NCBI GenBank assembly: GCA_030737875.1
Contig: CM060922.1
Span: 303,481,456 to 303,545,455, forward strand
Source: Allium sativum
Lineage: Eukaryota > Streptophyta > Magnoliopsida > Asparagales > Amaryllidaceae
Reading direction: 5' to 3'
DNA: 64,000 nt
Translations under genes and position numbers: made by a program
Shown: positions 1 through 11,393 of the stretch, piece by piece
How positions within the stretch are numbered: position 1 is the stretch's first letter
How the letters are laid out: every line of letters starts with the position of its first letter
Notes under the pieces: generated by a model
What the model was told of the DNA's origin: nothing
The model's input: the letters and a program-made list of their open reading frames with translations, nothing else
Databases searched by the model: none

Positions 1-707
1 GGTAACCCCGGTTCTACCAAAACTCCATATGCTTTTGTGACTCGTACTTAGGCCCATCGTTACTTCCCAAGGTACTCAACTCATCTAGTCTTTGGGTGTC
101 CCAATTATACCCATGCTCTGAGTGCACTATAACCACCAACTAACGACGATCCCTCGGCCTTCAATAACTCTAGCCATCCATCTTTATGACCATCCATAAG
201 CTCAAGTACCTTTTCGAGCAACCATTATCCACGAGCTCAAACATCCGTGAGTCGACTTCACAACTTTGTTGCATTTCATCGATCAACGAACATTTCACCT
301 TGCTTTGAATATTCCATTTGAATTCATCTCAAAGCTATGCTCATCGTCGAACCAAAATAAGCTTCATCTGGCCTCTTTATAATGGACCACAACCTTCTTG
401 GATCACAACCAATCCATATGGATCGCACGTTTGATCCATGCCACGGGCGAAACCAATACCATGCGGTCCACCACATATACCGATCCATAGCCCACGATCC
501 AACCTATCATGATACATGTTATGGATCTCACACGGTCCATTCTAGTTTACACTCACCGTTCCCACCGATCCAAGCCTTGTACGAGCCAACCCACTTGCTT
601 GCGAACAATTCAGCAAAACACACACTAGCCGACCCTAATCCATCGTTTCATTCTCGAGCCGACCCGATCCATGCTCATGCACCCAATCTGAACGATCCAT
701 CAACGCA
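1..707 (-). repeat. LTR-like repeat 'R', copy 1, distal part
   Basis: Closely matches 8986-9703 base for base over long stretches and continues at 5349-6541 after an inserted solo LTR. The stretch 370-700 is crowded with short GATCCAT/GGATC motifs. The right-hand end of the same repeat (6541) carries LTR-type features in minus orientation, so this is the downstream (U5-like) part of a minus-strand LTR whose far end lies outside the window. The open frame at 382-777 is only the translated GATCC-rich repeat and is not called a gene. Identity as an LTR is inferred; the repeat relationship is seen directly. Confidence 0.75.
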
Positions 708-2303
708 TGTAACAACCCCCCCCCCCCCCGGAATGGGCCTAAATTTTGACCCAGAAAAGGCCCATCGAAACTTATAACCATTTTAAATGGGTTGTTGATT
801 CCTGTAAGGAATTACATTTGCATAGATACAATATATACACTTTGAATGGAAATCTAGCACAACTGAAGGAGAAACATATAATATTCAAATAAGATGAACC
901 AATTTATTTAAAATCACAAAATTCCAACACAACACTCAAGATTACATTTGTTCCATCGGTACATAAATAAATTCATCCTCAAAAGTTTCCATAAGAAGTA
1001 CAACATCAACAACTAATAATAGCATAACGCCTTCGCCTTCATCTTCAGCTCCCATCATTATTTCATCCATGGATTCTACCCCACCTACTTACCTGTTGGA
1101 TATGTTAAGGAGAGGGGTCAGAACATAAGTTTGTGTGACTGAAATATAGCATTCACTTAAAGTCCATACCCTAGTTTTTAGCAGGTTACATATGTCAAGG
1201 TATGTCTACGCAACACATAACATTCACACAAACACCAAGTATCTAACTAATGAGATGGATATCCAAGTCAATCGCTCATTAGTGTTTTTAGGGTAAAGAC
1301 CCAACAAGGAGGGCATTCTCGGTCACTTATGGCCCTATTAAAGGTGGATTCTTATAATCGCTTATAACCCTAAGACGAACCCTAACCTCTTAACACCCCG
1401 TCCTAATATGTCAACGTTCTTAAGTCTATACTCTCAACTATAATATGAGAAGTAGTATTGCGAACATATTACTCAACTGATATTGCGATAGAACACCTAT
1501 GTCGCTTAAGACTTTCCTTAGACAGTTATTGAGCATGCTATGGCCACATATCTTTTATATACCAATCATGTGCCTAGCTGAGCCCTTATAAGCTTGTATA
1601 AGAAGTGGACATCCCCCGTGAACCACCTACTCCGTTACCGCTTATGCCTAACCACTTTTAGATAAGAAGGACTTATAGACTTACTTCAAATCTATAAGGA
1701 TGGGTGCCATGACTTTGGTTCCTCTCCAAGAAATAAACCTTCAGAGGGATCCTAGTCCTAACAACTTAAGTCCCAAATTAGATAAGAAAAGAGTCATCCA
1801 CTTAAGACCTACTCAAGGTGTAGTAAACCAGCCTATTTTCACACACAATAGACATATATAGCTACACTAGACCCCACACATTAAAACGTATACCTGTAGA
1901 TGATGGATTTGTTGGGCGGTTCCGAGTAGGATTATACTACAAGTAGGATTAACCTCGTGTCATAGTGTAATAAGTTTGAATGACCTATAGCACCCAGACC
2001 TCTCACATTAGTTAGGCCTACTTGTGGTTGCTAGACTAGTCGGTCGATTTCGGGCATGCTTATACCACAAATGGGAACTAACCTCGTGTCTATGTGTCAC
2101 TTATTAATATATATAAATCCATTGTATACACACACAAGCAATCAATATATATGGGGACATTTCAAATTTGAATCCTATCCTAATCGCATTTATTATGTTA
2201 ATTACGTTGATTTACTCTATATTAATATAATAATTATACCACATACTTAACGCTACTATTCGTATAAACGAGAGAATGCTTTAACGGGACAAAAATTGTA
2301 AAC

Positions 2304-2460
2304 TTGTCTAAATTAGGATTAATTGACACGAATAATCCAAAGTTTAACGTGTCCGTTGATATTAATCCCAAGTTTGGATTATTTTAAATTAATCCCAAGT
2401 TTAGTGGGTCTCTTCCCATATCGATCCCGCTGACCTGATGACCTGTTATAGCCAGTAACT
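2304..2460 (+). repeat. Left terminal inverted repeat of the MULE-like element
   Basis: About 150 bp, inverted relative to 3680-3827. Matching blocks run from the tip (AATTAGGATTAATTGACAC) through ATCCCAAGTTTAG to the inner CCTGTT segment; homology becomes patchy toward the inside. Confidence 0.75.
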
Positions 2461-2653
2461 TTGTTTTAACTTTCTAAAATCAAAAATGCAATTCAGGATT
2501 GATTTTGCACAGCTTTGAAAAGTAAATAACACGGCTACATCACCATACATCCGAAATAAAAAAACAAACATACATCTAAAACCATTTGTCTGAAAATCAA
2601 AACGCAAATCTGATGATCAAAATGCCATAAGCAAAGATATCTAACCAGCGACC

Positions 2654-2940
2654 ATGGATCAACAAGCTGAGAAACATGAGTACTTCAATAATTATTCTTA
2701 CCACATATGCAGAAGGGAACACCCTAAGAAACATGGGTACTTCGGTAATTATGATAACTTGGAGATTCACTTCCGCCTAGTGCATTCTCTTTGCGATGAT
2801 GAAGCATGCGTAGAGAAGAAATTTGTTGTTTTTCAATCAAAAGCCGAAATCAAGAGACATAATGCACTGGTGCATGCTGGCACTGTGTCACATTCCAAAC
2901 GAAATGCTGCCCTTCAAATACCAATTAGCTTCACTTATAG
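2654..2940 (+). pseudogene. Captured ZNF598/HEL2-type E3 ligase zinc-finger fragment
   Basis: The 96-residue frame has the hallmark pattern of the central zinc-finger region of eukaryotic ZNF598/Hel2 ubiquitin ligases, which detect collided ribosomes: YHICRREHP, a NYDNLEIHF block, DEACVEKKFVVFQS, KRHNALVH, then SKRNAALQIPISF (about residues 17-92). Only this segment is present; the N-terminal RING and the rest of a protein of several hundred residues are missing. The frame ends at TATAG|GTAAAG (2940/2941), a good splice donor whose TAA is the stop, so an exon-intron border may have been captured and the copy came from genomic DNA rather than mRNA. It lies centrally between the MULE inverted repeats. 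The upstream ATG may be fortuitous. Recognition is from memory of the family, not a search. Confidence 0.75.
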
Positions 2941-3679
2941 GTAAAGTAATTATCAAAGTCAATAACACAGAGGTGGCGTGTAGGATGATGTAGTCACAAA
3001 TTTTGTAGAGTTGCCCATTATCAGCTCAGTTTCCACAATGCCTCAAGCATCTCCTGGAAACACTCATGTTTCAGATATGACTTTTGCACCAAATCCTTCT
3101 ACTAGTTCCACTTCCCTACTTCGAAACCCAAATTCAAAGACCCTATCTGCCACCACAACTTCACCTACGATCTCCACTCACCAACCCATCAACGTTATCG
3201 AGGCCCAGAAACAAATTTGCCTCCTTCCACATCCTACAACCTGAATCAGTTAAACACCAACCACAACCTAATCACAAGCCCCAAATTGACCATTACCTCG
3301 CTACCTGAATCACCACAAAACAAATCCGCGGCCAGATCCTCGAAGTCCAAACACGCTCATGACCCTAAAATCGAACCCAAAATTATCATCGAAATTCACA
3401 GTATCCAAATCTAAATTTTAATCAGAAAATGGCGTATTTGATGTGGAGGATGTATTTTAATGTGTTGAAGAGAGTCGGATAGTTGTTTCCAGGACCGTCG
3501 AATGCGACGAGGGCATACTTGCATCGGAGAGGGATGTGGAAATGGCGTTGAGAAAGGCTGGGTAGAAGGTGAGAAATAAGGGGTTCATTAGTACTTTGTT
3601 CTATTTCGCTAATTTAATGGAGGATGTGCCCATTGAGGACCGACGATGAAGGCGTCTTTTGCATATCGAGGAAGTTAAA
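2941..3679. other. Interior of MULE, unidentified captured or filler DNA
   Basis: Contains a short Ser/Thr/Pro-rich frame (3011-3244) with no motif I recognise, and a stretch 3421-3660 with short Glu/Asp-rich peptides interrupted by stops. Either could be another captured gene piece. Nothing firmer can be said. Confidence 0.35.
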
Positions 3680-3827
3680 ACCGGTTAAACAGGTTATCAA
3701 GTGAATTGGATCAATATGGGCACAGACCCCCTAAACTTGGGATTGATTTAAAATAATCAAAACTCGAGCTTAATTTTGGCGGACACATTAAACTTTGGAT
3801 TATTGGTGTCAATTAGTCCTCTAAATT
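3680..3827 (-). repeat. Right terminal inverted repeat of the MULE-like element
   Basis: Reverse-complement partner of 2304-2460. The reverse complement carries GACTAATTGACACC, AATAATCCAAAGTTTAA and ATCAATCCCAAGTTTAG, each matching the left repeat with a few substitutions. Confidence 0.75.
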
Positions 3828-4871
3828 AATGTATACAAGTTAATTTCCATATCTTGACCACTACATTTTAGGCATGATGGCATAATATCATAATAACAGA
3901 TAGTAGTGAATGGAAAATACAACATACATACAAACTTCAACTTGCATCCTAGGCTTATTGGAATGATTTCAATAATGTATCAAGAATAGAGTATAATATA
4001 CACATATAATATATACATGTATATTTATAAGCTCCATTTTTTTCTTCTAATTTGCCCCTTTTTTTGTGTATTGCACATAAAAATGTTTATATTTGATAGA
4101 TTTCAAGTATGAATGCGTTTGGACTAAAAATAAAAAACAAACCTCATCAAATCATGAATCAACCAAAATTTAAACCCTTTTAGGTTACAATCAAATATTT
4201 ACATAAGGATGAATTACATATAGTAGAAAAAAAACACCCATTTTATTCTCAATTCAATATTAAATCAAGATCCGCAAACCTAATAAATTGACAATTCTTA
4301 CGCAAATAAGAAATAAAGTATTTGGGGGTTTTAGTATTGATATTATCATTGCCAAATCCTCTTAGGCGTAACTATCAACATGTTAATCTATTAAAAAATA
4401 GAATATGCCTAAGAAACACAATATTCCACTCACAGTTCTAAAAGGAAGAACAAATAGGATTTCTTCTTGTCGATTTAGATCTGGATTCAGCCTTCGTGAT
4501 TAACGTGCTCCAATCCTTCTAATATATATATGTAAGAATCACCTTTAAAATCTTACGCATATATAAAACTAAATTCCAGAATTTATATTAAAATCTATAT
4601 GAATTTAGATTAGAGAATAGATAAGAATGGAGATTAGAGGAATAGAAGAGAAATTCCTAACCTTTCTAGAATTCAGCAATGGAAGAAGGATAATATGGAG
4701 GTGGAGATAAGAAAGTGGCTAGGGGTTAGTTGTGAGGTTTGAGGGCCTATATATAGTCGCTTGTGTAAATGTGGGCCGTTAGATTATTTAGATGCAATCC
4801 TGGTCATATATTTATATATTCCCCTAAAAAAACCTAACCAAACATAGATTTATTGGGCGTTCCAGCTGCCA

Positions 4872-4916
4872 GGTGGTCAACCGACCATCGACACCCCTTC
4901 TAGGGGATGGTCGACC
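4872..4916. promoter_or_regulatory. GGTCGAC-type palindrome cluster upstream of an LTR TATA box
   Basis: Repeated GGTCAACC, CATCGACACC and GGTCGACC arranged as inverted pairs, on the upstream side (minus orientation) of the TATA box at 4746-4756. The same kind of cluster recurs in the other long LTRs of this window. Confidence 0.5.
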
Positions 4917-5348
4917 TACTGGTCACTGAAATGCCAAATGAATGTATATGGCGCTGAGGTGTTTAATTAAATAATACATTACTTTATTTGCTTAATCTCT
5001 TTCTTTACTTACAATATTTTTTGTCCCCCTTATCTTATCCTCAGTTTGAATTTCAAACTCATCCATATTTTATTTTAATATATTTTGGATATATATATAT
5101 ATATTACTCATCTGGTTATATATATTTCTGCGTTTAACTGTCTAGTTTCGTTTACTTATAACTTCTCTATACATTCACTATTTTCATCATATTATATATG
5201 AAAATGATCCAGAATTTCGCCATGAATCCAAATAAAAGAGATTCATGGAAATCTTAAAGCTGCAAAATCTCATTTTCTATCCCTATTATTAAATTGTTTA
5301 TTTTTGTTAATTGTTAATACGTATGAATTTTACGGTTGTAACAATGCA

Positions 5349-6541
5349 CATGACCGACCGATCCACTTTCTCCACACGATCTGAACGATCCAAGCCTGAT
5401 GTCGATCCATACTTTTTGGCATGCTTCAACCGCTCCATCCATTTCTTGCACCATACTCCAGATGATCCATACTTTCCACTGATTCAGAGCATACTTCGAG
5501 CGATCCATTACCAGATCTACCTTTTTGTGAGCCGGTCTAAACCTTTCACCGTGCCATGTGATCGATCCATACAATATATGCTTTAATGACGAACATCTAT
5601 GCATCCATCTCATCCAAATCGACCAATTTTAATCAAGCAATCAATAGCATAACATGCAATTATCAAATAACCATATGAAATTCACCAAATCGTGATAAGA
5701 CAATGAATGAACCAATAATTAGATCTAAACTTGCATAAACACATGAATTTACCGTTATAATCTTGCTAGATTAGACCCTATAGTGTTCTGAATTGAATAA
5801 ATACTTACCTCCATTAGATCTTGGTGAAAATGACTCAAGATGATGAAATTAAGATCAAACAAACCTATATACTCGATTGAATCCGTGTGAGAATACTTGT
5901 CGCTCACCAAATCCACAAAATACCTTGAAATTGATGAATATCTAATCCAAACAGCGAAGATTAGATAAGAACAGCCTCCGAATCAATTAATTTGATGCGA
6001 TCTAACCTTCTTCAATGTTGATCTTCAATCTCCTCATGTAATTCTATGAATTAAATGAAGTGGAGGTGTATTTGGTTGAGTCGGAGAATCACAAACGCCC
6101 AACCAAATGAGAGAATGAAGAAACTAAACTATTCCCTCTACCATTACCCTCCTATTTATAGTCCACAACCCCTAGCCTTAATGGGCCTCACTAATCAGCT
6201 CACTAATGACTAATTAGTCTATTCAGAAAATTAGCAACACTAAAATAGCGATTCATCCCAAACCGCTTAGCCAAAACTTTAGTGTGACCACTCTATGGAA
6301 TTGGAAACACCATTTCTGATCCAATGAAATCAAGCCCATAACCTAATTTGATTTCAGTCAAAAGTTATTTCCTAAACAAAAATAACAGGGGTAAAATAAT
6401 CGGAAGCAAAATTAACAAAAATCATGGATATGTCTCACACCCCCATGAACAACATATCATAAGTTGAGAATGATCCGACCCTCAAGGAATAAAATAAAAC
6501 TATTTTACGATCCTACGATACGTAAAATATGGATCGTTGCA
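5349..6541 (-). repeat. LTR-like repeat 'R', copy 1, promoter-proximal part
   Basis: Matches 9704-10890 throughout. Minus-strand LTR features: start TGCAACGATCC (complement of 6541 leftward; copy 2 has TGTAACGACCC) and a TATA box CTATAAATAGG at 6151-6161, with a polypurine tract directly outside the end. Frames at 5311-5586 (+) and 5314-5613 (-) are the translated GATCCA-rich repeat, not genes. Confidence 0.75.
6151..6161 (-). promoter_or_regulatory. TATA box of repeat R copy 1
   Basis: CTATAAATAGG on the minus strand, conserved at the same place in copy 2 (10506-10516), followed by a leader typical of a plant LTR. Confidence 0.55.
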
Positions 6542-6551
6542 TTCTCCTCCA
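6542..6551 (-). other. Polypurine tract abutting repeat R copy 1
   Basis: Minus strand reads TGGAGGAGAA directly before the LTR start TGCAACGATCC, as in the Tekay-type 3' LTR at 40341-40354. This marks copy 1 as the 3' LTR of a former minus-strand element. Confidence 0.55.
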
Positions 6552-6624
6552 TGTAACAACCTACATAATTAACGATAATATATTTAAATATTTCATTTAG
6601 ATATAGAGTCGTTAATCGAATGTG

Positions 6625-6905
6625 TGTCCAAAAGTCACATTTTGCATACGAATGAATTTGGACTCGAAATCACTTCCATTGAGTTCAAAAGGTCTTCTGT
6701 GACTTTTAAAACTATAAACATCGATACATTTAGAGTTGGTGCAATTTGGTCTTTTTCAATGGTTGTATGACAAAAATTTCTTCTCTTGCATATGAATGAA
6801 TTTAGACTCAAAAACACTTCCATTAAGCTCATAATGCCATTTACATGATCGAACACTATAAGCATCAATATATTTTGAGTTTGCGAATTTTGGGACTTTT
6901 GTTGG
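6625..6905. repeat. Tandem duplication, period about 146 bp
   Basis: GCATACGAATGAATTTGGAC at 6642 and GCATATGAATGAATTTAGAC at 6788 start two related blocks that also share CACTTCCATT-GC/AG-TC and ACTATAA-CATC-ATA segments. Confidence 0.75.
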
Positions 6906-7735
6906 GTCTTGGTTTAGCTAACCTAGTCCACTCACTTAAACCCCCCATCAGCCCTTTCCTCCTCATTCCTCAAACACTTCAACAAAGAAATAGAAAATGG
7001 GGGAGGGAATGGGAAATTGAAATTCCTAAACCCTTGAGTTGCTATTAGGAATTCAAATCAAGTGCAAATCCAAAGGTAATCTTAGGTAAGCCTCCTCTTC
7101 AACTTCTCCAACTCAACTCCTCTTTAATTTCTAAAATTTCCTAAACCTAAATCCTTGGAAATTCATTTATATGAGTTTAGGTTAGAGATTAGCAGGTTAT
7201 ATTGGAGGAGAAGATGTTTTAGCTAAGCTTTGGATCGATTTCTTGCTTCTAACAAACAAAGGTGAGTTCTTCATGAACTTACATCTATGCCATAAGCTAT
7301 TAGCTTGTAAAAGTATAATTTAGCGTTCATCTGTGTTTGCATATGCTAGTGAATTGGGTAAGCTAGTGTAACTTAGCTGATTTCATGTATTTATGTTTCA
7401 TTGAATTAAAAATTATGATTAGGACTGTCCACATGATCTAATTCATAAGTTACAAGTTGATTTGGTGATCTTGTGAAGCTCCGTTGTCACCCCGACAAGT
7501 GTTAAGTTTTCACAAGTCGCATGAACTGCTTTTGCATGCTTTGCTTTTGAATTTAGTTCACATTTGAATTTATAAGATGAATCATTGCAATCTAATGTAT
7601 ACATGTTCATGCATGTGAAATTTTGTGTTGTGAGTTGCTTCAGTGAGCTATAGAAGTCTCATATTATAGGCCTTCGGGTATTTGTCATTAATATTATGAG
7701 CATGACATCTAGGCAAAATCATGCTCTGGCCCAGA

Positions 7736-7950
7736 CTTAGACGTCTGAATATTATAGGTCAGATTTTTGACCTGCTACAAATAATTATAAAAAAACAAAG
7801 AGCAATTTAGAAGTCCGAATTTTCCATTTAGACGTCTAAATTGCACTTCAGATGTCTGAATTTTCCAATTCAGACGTTTGAATCTCAGATAGAGACTTAT
7901 GTCTCTGGAAAACCCAGTTCAGACATCTGAATTTATAATTCGGACGTTTG
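7736..7950. repeat. Cluster of AGACGTCT palindromes
   Basis: About eight copies of variants of CAGACGTCTGAATT, most within 15-30 bp of the next, several being near-perfect palindromes around GACGTC. GACGTC contains the ACGT core known from plant bZIP binding sites; whether any protein binds here is inference. Confidence 0.7.
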
Positions 7951-8985
7951 AGTCTTATTTTTCTGATGTTAACCGGTGGAGGCCATGGTCAATAGTTTGG
8001 GTTGTTTCAGGCTCTTTCCTGGCCGAGTTTCAGCCTCATTCGGCCTTTTTCTGTGACCTTCAGTTTCTCTAGTTCATAAATTTCAACAGCTTGATTTTTG
8101 ACCTTTGATGGACTTTCGATTTATTCGTGGTGAATGAATTCATAATAAATAGTCGCAAGATTTTGTTTATGTTATTTAAACGTGAATTCTTAGTTCGAGC
8201 GTCGTTTCGATCACTATTATGCTAGATTTGCCGCTTCGAAATTATACAAAAGGGTTTAAAATTATTAGTAGATATCAAAACTTTTACTAAACGGTTTCTA
8301 ACTCCACTTCATTATATGAAGATGTTATCCAAATTGGTTTTTAATCCAACATCATTAGATGAAGTTATTTTATAAATTGATTTACAAATCTACTAGTATA
8401 TATTTGATAAACCTTTTTCTCGTTCGTATGAGAAATCTAATTAAACGCCTTAGTAAAAATAAGGACTACGACCCCTTGTGTTTGCTTTGACGGTTAATTC
8501 TTGGACTTGTTCGATTGAACATCGTGGCAATGATCATTTCATATTTCAAGTGGAATATACAAGTTGTTTGTAAATATTTGAGAAAAGCAAGTGGTTATGG
8601 GACATGTAGCTCGACTCTTATACTTATGGCGTAGTTTACACTATACTTGATTAGTTTTGATCATATCGATGATCCTCGGATCATCATGTGGCTCTTCGGA
8701 TCATTCTGACCTTTGGGGTCACTTTACTGATCTTTGGACTCCCAAATTTATTCGGGCTCCCGCCTTGTCCTAGATCTTCCCCTTCTTTGTGATCTTCGAG
8801 ATTTCTAATTTATCGATTTCTTCGATCTTATTTTTATTGACATATGTTCTGTCAATCTCACATTGACATTAATTTATCAATCTTAGTTTCTTTGTTTTTT
8901 GAGATATCCTTAAATAGTGTCGAGATTTCTTTTGGCATATTTATCAATCATATGACTCGCCCATCTTTCCATCGTTCAAGGGCTA
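7951..8985. other. No gene seen; part of the LTR-rich zone
   Basis: AT-rich with GATCNTTCG-like motifs between 8640 and 8820. A 64-codon frame at 8844-9038 crosses into repeat R and has no recognisable content. Confidence 0.5.
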
Positions 8986-10890
8986 ATGGTAACCCCAGTT
9001 CTAGTAAAACTCCACATGCCTTCATGACTTGTATCTAGGCCCGTTGTGACTACCCAGGGTACTCGACTCATCTAGTCTTTGGGTGCCCCTATTATATACT
9101 TGCTTCGAGTCCAATAGGACCTTCGACTAACGATGATCCCTTATCATTCAATAACTCTAGCCATCCACCCTGGTGACCATCCATAAGCTGAAGCGCCTTC
9201 TCAAGCAACAATTATCTATGGGCTCAAACATCCTTCAATCATCTTCACAGCTTCGTTGCATTTCATCGATCAACGATTAACAAACACTTCACCTTATTTC
9301 GAATATTCCATTTGAATTCATCTTGAAGCTACGCCCATCGTCGAATCGAAATAAGCTTCATTTAGCCACTTTATAATGGACCGTAAACTTCTTGGATCAC
9401 AACTGATCCATATGGATCACACATCCGATCCATGCCACATGACAAACCAACATTATGCAGTCCACCATCTATACTGATCCATAACCCACGATCTAACCCA
9501 TCATGATACATGTTATAGATCTCACATGGTTCATTCTAGTTTACATTCACTGTTCCCACTGATCCAACCCTTGTACGCGCCAGCCCACTTGCTAGAGCGA
9601 ACAATCCAGAAAAACACACATTAGTCGACCCCGATCCATCCCTTCTTTCTCGAGCCGCCTCGATCCATACTCATGCACCCGATTTGAGTGATCCATCAAC
9701 GCACATGACTGACCGATCCACTTTCTCCGTACGATCTTAACGAATCTAAGCCTGACTCTGATCTATTTTTTTGGCCTGTTTCAACCGACCCATCCATTTC
9801 TTGCACTGCACTCCAGACATCCATACTTTTCACTAATCTGGAGCATCCTTCTAGCGATCCATCACTTGATTTACCTTTTTGCGAGTTGATTAAAGCCTTC
9901 CATCGTGCCACGCGATCTAACCATACGATCTATGCTTTAAAGACGAACATCCATGCATCCATCTCATCCAAATCGACCAATTTCAATCAAACAATCAATA
10001 GTACAACATGCAATTATCAACCAATCATATGAAATTCACCAAATCATGACAAGACAATGAATGAACCAATAATTAGATCTAAACTTGCATAAACACATGA
10101 ATTTACCGTTATAATCTTGCTATATTAGACCCTATGGTGATCCGAATTAAATAAATAATTACCTCCATTAGATCTTGGTAAAAATGACTCGAAATGATGA
10201 AATTAAGACCAAACAAACCCATATAATCAATTGAATCCATGTAACATATACTTATCACTCACCAAATCCAAAAAATAGCTTGAAATCGATGAATCTCTAA
10301 CCCGGACAGCGAAGATTAGCGAAGTGCAGACTCCGAATCAATTAATTTGATGCGATCTAACGTTCTTCAATGTTGATTTTCAATCTTATTATGTAAATCT
10401 ATGAATTAAATGAAGTGAAGGTGTATTTGGTTGAGGCCAAGAATCTCAAACACCCAACCAAATGAGAGAATGAAGAAACTAAACTATTCTCTCTACCCCT
10501 ACCCTCCTATTTATAGCCCATAACCCCCAGCCTTAATGTGCCTGACTAATAAACCCAATAATGACTAATTAGTATGTCCAGAAAACTAGCAACACTAAAA
10601 CAACGATTCCTCCCAAATCGCTCGGCCAAAACTTTAGTGTGACCACTCTACAGAATTGGAAACACCATTTCCATTCCAAGGAAATCAATCCCAGTGCTTC
10701 ATTTGATTTCAGTCAAAAGTTATTTCCTAAAAAAAATAGCAGGTGCAAAATGGTCAGAAACTGACAAAAATCATGGACATGTCTCACACTCCCATAAACA
10801 ACATATCTGAAGTTGAGAATGATCCAACCCTTAGGGAATAAAATAAAAATATTTTACGATCCTTCGATTTGTAAAATGTGGGTCGTTACA
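8986..10890 (-). repeat. LTR-like repeat 'R', copy 2 (uninterrupted)
   Basis: Full-length counterpart of 1-707 plus 5349-6541. On the minus strand it starts TGTAACGACCC at 10890, has a TATA box at 10506-10516 and a leader, then a GATCCAT-rich stretch (9380-9900). The two copies have the same orientation and could be the two LTRs of one decayed element whose interior has been replaced; no primer-binding site was found to prove it. The left border may extend beyond 8986. Confidence 0.7.
10506..10516 (-). promoter_or_regulatory. TATA box of repeat R copy 2
   Basis: CTATAAATAGG on the minus strand, at the same position as in copy 1. Confidence 0.55.
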
Positions 10891-11393
10891 AAAACAGTTT
10901 TAAAAACTGAAATCACTCCGAATATAAGACAAGGATTCAAATGAATAATTCTATTAAAAGAATATCCAAACTAAAGCGACACAACAACGTTAACTTCCCA
11001 TTTAAGACCAAGAAAAGTTTACCGACTAGAACTCCCAAAAGAAACCAAAAACATGAAATTGCGACTATATCAGTTGTTGCTAGCTTTTTGTCTAGTCATC
11101 AAGCTCAAATCCATAGGATTCACCATATGTCATTCTCATGCTCTTCAAAACAAAATCACCAAAAAACCATACGCTAAATCGGGGCCAGCCAAATACTTGA
11201 ACTCAATATACTTCTAACTACTAGTTTAAAACCTATCTCAAATAAATAGTCCCACGACTATCTAGTTGTCGAAATTATTTAAAGTCGAGTAAGAAAGAAG
11301 AAAGACAATTGAAATGAATTTCGAATATGTTCTCTCATTAATCCTAATTTATTTGATTTCCCTGATCATCCAAATCTAAGTTTTGAAACCAAA
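10891..11393. other. Spacer between repeats, no gene seen
   Basis: AT-rich sequence between repeat R and the next solo LTR. A 78-codon frame (10941-11177) has no recognisable domain and is Lys/Ser/His-rich, as random AT-rich DNA would be. Confidence 0.5.

Larger units (their letters stand above)
2304..3827. mobile_element. MULE-like DNA transposon (Pack-MULE candidate)
   Basis: Bounded by long inverted repeats (2304-2460 and 3680-3827) that share blocks such as GATTAATTGACAC versus its complement, AATAATCCAAAGTTTAA, and CCCATAT-GATCC. The inferred outer ends are flanked by ATTGTAAAC (2295-2303) and AATGTATAC (3828-3836), 7 of 9 matching, which fits the 9-bp duplication typical of Mutator-like elements. 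There is no transposase. Inside is a fragment of a zinc-finger gene (2654-2940) and further low-complexity sequence. It therefore resembles a non-autonomous gene-capturing Pack-MULE. The exact ends are uncertain by several bases. Confidence 0.7.
708..5343 (-). mobile_element. Solo LTR of a Tekay/Del-like gypsy element (minus), hosting a MULE
   Basis: Begins TGTAACAACC and ends GGTTGTAACA, the ends expected of this LTR class. Flanked by ACGCA (703-707) and ATGCA (5344-5348), a 5-bp target duplication with one CpG-type change; the uninterrupted second copy of the host repeat (around 9700) shows the empty site. Read on the minus strand it has a promoter-proximal region: start at 5343, palindromic GGTCGAC cluster (4872-4916), TATA box CTATATATAGG (4746-4756), then a long downstream part. 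No primer-binding site or internal coding region is present, so it is a solo LTR left by LTR-LTR recombination. Removing the nested MULE leaves about 3.1 kb. Stretches 780-2300 and 3830-5340 hold no gene that I can support. Confidence 0.75.
6552..8640 (+). mobile_element. Plus-strand gypsy LTR-like segment, ends unresolved
   Basis: Starts TGTAACAACCTAC immediately beside the polypurine tract of repeat R. Downstream come a tandem duplication, a pyrimidine-rich leader (6940-7150) and an AAAGGTGAGT splice-donor-like site near 7258, as seen in long Tekay/Del LTRs. A cluster of AGACGTCTGAATT repeats follows (7736-7950). I find no coding region, no primer-binding site and no clear right border; the repeat-R sequence may begin anywhere between about 8500 and 8986. 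Called LTR-like by its ends and layout only. Confidence 0.45.

Noticed and set aside
382..777. 131-codon His/Pro-rich frame
   Set aside because: It is the translation of a GATCCAT-rich repeat, crosses the solo-LTR insertion point at 708, and is not preserved in copy 2.
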